Of a DNA stretch of 64,000 nt, positions 62,846 through 64,000 are shown in pieces (within the stretch, counting starts at the first letter, position 1; every line of letters starts with the position of its first letter). The stretch is from contig NZ_CANLXV010000008.1 of assembly GCF_947495205.1 (NCBI RefSeq), positions 1 to 64,000 on the forward strand. Direction: 5' to 3'. The stretch comes from an uncultured Polaribacter sp. (GTDB taxonomy: Bacteria > Bacteroidota > Bacteroidia > Flavobacteriales > Flavobacteriaceae). Under the pieces are notes generated by a model, which was given only the letters and a program-made list of their open reading frames with translations, ran no database searches and was not told the DNA's origin. The position numbers were made by a program, and so were the translations under genes.

Positions 62846-64000
62846 TTATTTTTTTAATTGATTGAAACAGTTTTTAACCTCTTCTAAATCATCAAAATGT
62901 GTTCTTACACCATTTATTTCTTGATAATTCTCGTGCCCTTTACCTGCGATTAATATAATATCTCCAGTTTCAGAAAATTTACAAGCCGTTTTTATAGCTT
63001 GTTTTCTATCTAAAACCGTAATTGTTTTTTTGTAGTTTTCTGCAGCAACTCCTACTTCCATTTCATCCAAAATAGTTTGCGGATTTTCCGTTCTTGGGTT
63101 ATCTGAAGTAAAAATAGCTTGTGTACTTAATTGCGATGCAATATGAGCCATTTTTGGTCTTTTCATCTTATCACGATCTCCACCACAACCTACAACTGTA
63201 ATTAGTTTTTCATTATTGGTTCTAATATCATTTACGGTTTCTAAAACATTTTTTAAAGCGTCTGGTGTGTGTGCATAATCTACAATTGCAGTAACACCAG
63301 CTTCTGAAACCACATATTCAAAACGCCCACTAACACTTTCTAACTGACTAATAATGGTTAAAACTTCTAATCTTTCTAAACCTAACAATTCTGCAGTTGC
63401 TATTATTGCTGTTAAGTTGTAGATGTTAAAAACACCAATTAACTTAGTCCAAACCTCAGTTCCATCAACAGATATTAAGGTGCCAGACAATTGCTTTTCT
63501 AATATTTTGGCCTTAAAATCTGCTAATGTTTTTAAAGCATAGCTGTATTTTTTAGCTTTGGTATTTTGCAACATATAGTTGCCATTTTTATCATCTATAT
63601 TGGTTAATGCAAAAGCATTTTTTGGTAAACTATCAAAAAACTCTTTTTTTACATTTCTGTATTCCACAAAAGTTTCGTGATAATCTAAATGATCATGAGA
63701 AAGGTTGGTAAAAATTCCGCCAGAAAAAGTTAAGCCTTCTGTTCTCTTTTGGTGAATTCCATGAGAGCTCACTTCCATAAAACAAAAATCTACACCTGCA
63801 TCAATCATTTTATCTAAATAACTATTAATTGCAATAGAATCTGGCGTAGTATGGGTTGCTTTAAACGCTGTTTTGTCTACCATTACTTTTACTGTAGACA
63901 ACAAACCAACTTTATAACCTGCTTTTTTAAATAATTGATACAATAAAGAAGCTATCGTAGTTTTACCGTTTGTACCAGTTACACCAACCAAAGGCAATTT
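62846..64000 (-). CDS. murE: UDP-N-acetylmuramoyl-tripeptide synthase (MurE), 5' end missing
   Basis: The coding frame runs off the window end, so the first 100 or so residues are absent. The visible part begins at the P-loop [23 protein letters not shown] contains the DNPR motif that selects meso-diaminopimelate, so the third peptide residue should be meso-DAP. It heads the visible order murE-mraY-murD-ftsW-murG-murC-ftsQ-ftsA-ftsZ. Confidence 0.94.
   Translation of the reverse strand, partial: KLPLVGVTGTNGKTTIASLLYQLFKKAGYKVGLLSTVKVMVDKTAFKATHTTPDSIAINSYLDKMIDAGVDFCFMEVSSHGIHQKRTEGLTFSGGIFTNLSHDHLDYHETFVEYRNVKKEFFDSLPKNAFALTNIDDKNGNYMLQNTKAKKYSYALKTLADFKAKILEKQLSGTLISVDGTEVWTKLIGVFNIYNLTAIIATAELLGLERLEVLTIISQLESVSGRFEYVVSEAGVTAIVDYAHTPDALKNVLETVNDIRTNNEKLITVVGCGGDRDKMKRPKMAHIASQLSTQAIFTSDNPRTENPQTILDEMEVGVAAENYKKTITVLDRKQAIKTACKFSETGDIILIAGKGHENYQEINGVRTHFDDLEEVKNCFNQLKK

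Overview
The window is 64 kb of AT-rich chromosome from a member of the family Flavobacteriaceae (Bacteroidetes), most like marine genera such as Polaribacter or Tenacibaculum. The evidence is the -7 promoter motif TAnnTTTG upstream of many genes, the gliding-motility ATPase GldA, two GLPGLI proteins, a DnaE with a fused proofreading domain, an Ala/Glu-tailed ribosomal protein bS16, and the local gene order. Genus and species are inference. There is no rRNA, prophage, insertion sequence or CRISPR array, and nothing clearly marks an acquired island. Most of the window is core genome.

Layout. 0.5-3.5 kb: a lipoprotein CocE-type hydrolase followed by three small genes (DUF4177-like, DUF4174, DUF4375/DMP19). 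3.6-8.3 kb: NTP pyrophosphohydrolase, a membrane protein with a paralogue at 36.4 kb, Tag, a DUF6146 lipoprotein, FolA, a lone CBM48 protein and ThyA. 8.5-13 kb: a nucleoside transporter with an extra N-terminal domain, a bifunctional nuclease, and etfBA behind a perfect 28-bp palindrome. 13-19.7 kb: a multipass membrane protein, PdhB, Ppa, a K+-dependent membrane pyrophosphatase, and a YtxH/holin-like/small-protein operon. 19.7-25 kb: 5-oxoprolinase genes pxpABC with an Nramp-like permease, then pckA. 25-27.5 kb: DUF423, TrmN6, tRNA-Ser(GGA), rimM, rpsP. 27.9-35.2 kb: dnaE, a lipoprotein, and a lactone-oxidase/HAD pair. 35.4-44.6 kb: gldA, the paralogous membrane protein, and a divergon in which a secreted protein, two GLPGLI proteins and an outer-membrane receptor are transcribed away from a histidine kinase/response regulator pair. 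44.7-52 kb: deoxynucleoside kinase, a transsulfuration enzyme, DinB, an ArsC-like protein, a glycosyltransferase, tdk, alr, mscL. 52-64 kb: the division and cell wall cluster murE(partial)-mraY-murD-ftsW-murG-murC-ftsQ-ftsA-ftsZ on the minus strand.

Themes. Nucleotide metabolism is well represented (folA, thyA, tdk, deoxynucleoside kinase, nucleoside transporter, NTP pyrophosphohydrolase). Central carbon and energy genes are pdhB, pckA, etfBA, ppa and hppA. The best candidate for an undescribed system is the 37.2-44.6 kb divergon: its 122-bp shared regulatory region carries three perfect GTTAAC sites exactly 10 bp apart, as expected for an OmpR-family regulator acting on its own operon and on the envelope genes. 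Other leads are a four-copy intergenic hairpin family whose inner arms change but stay complementary, the palindrome over the etfB promoter, a structured leader ahead of rpsP, and the Nramp-like permease that lacks the usual metal ligands.
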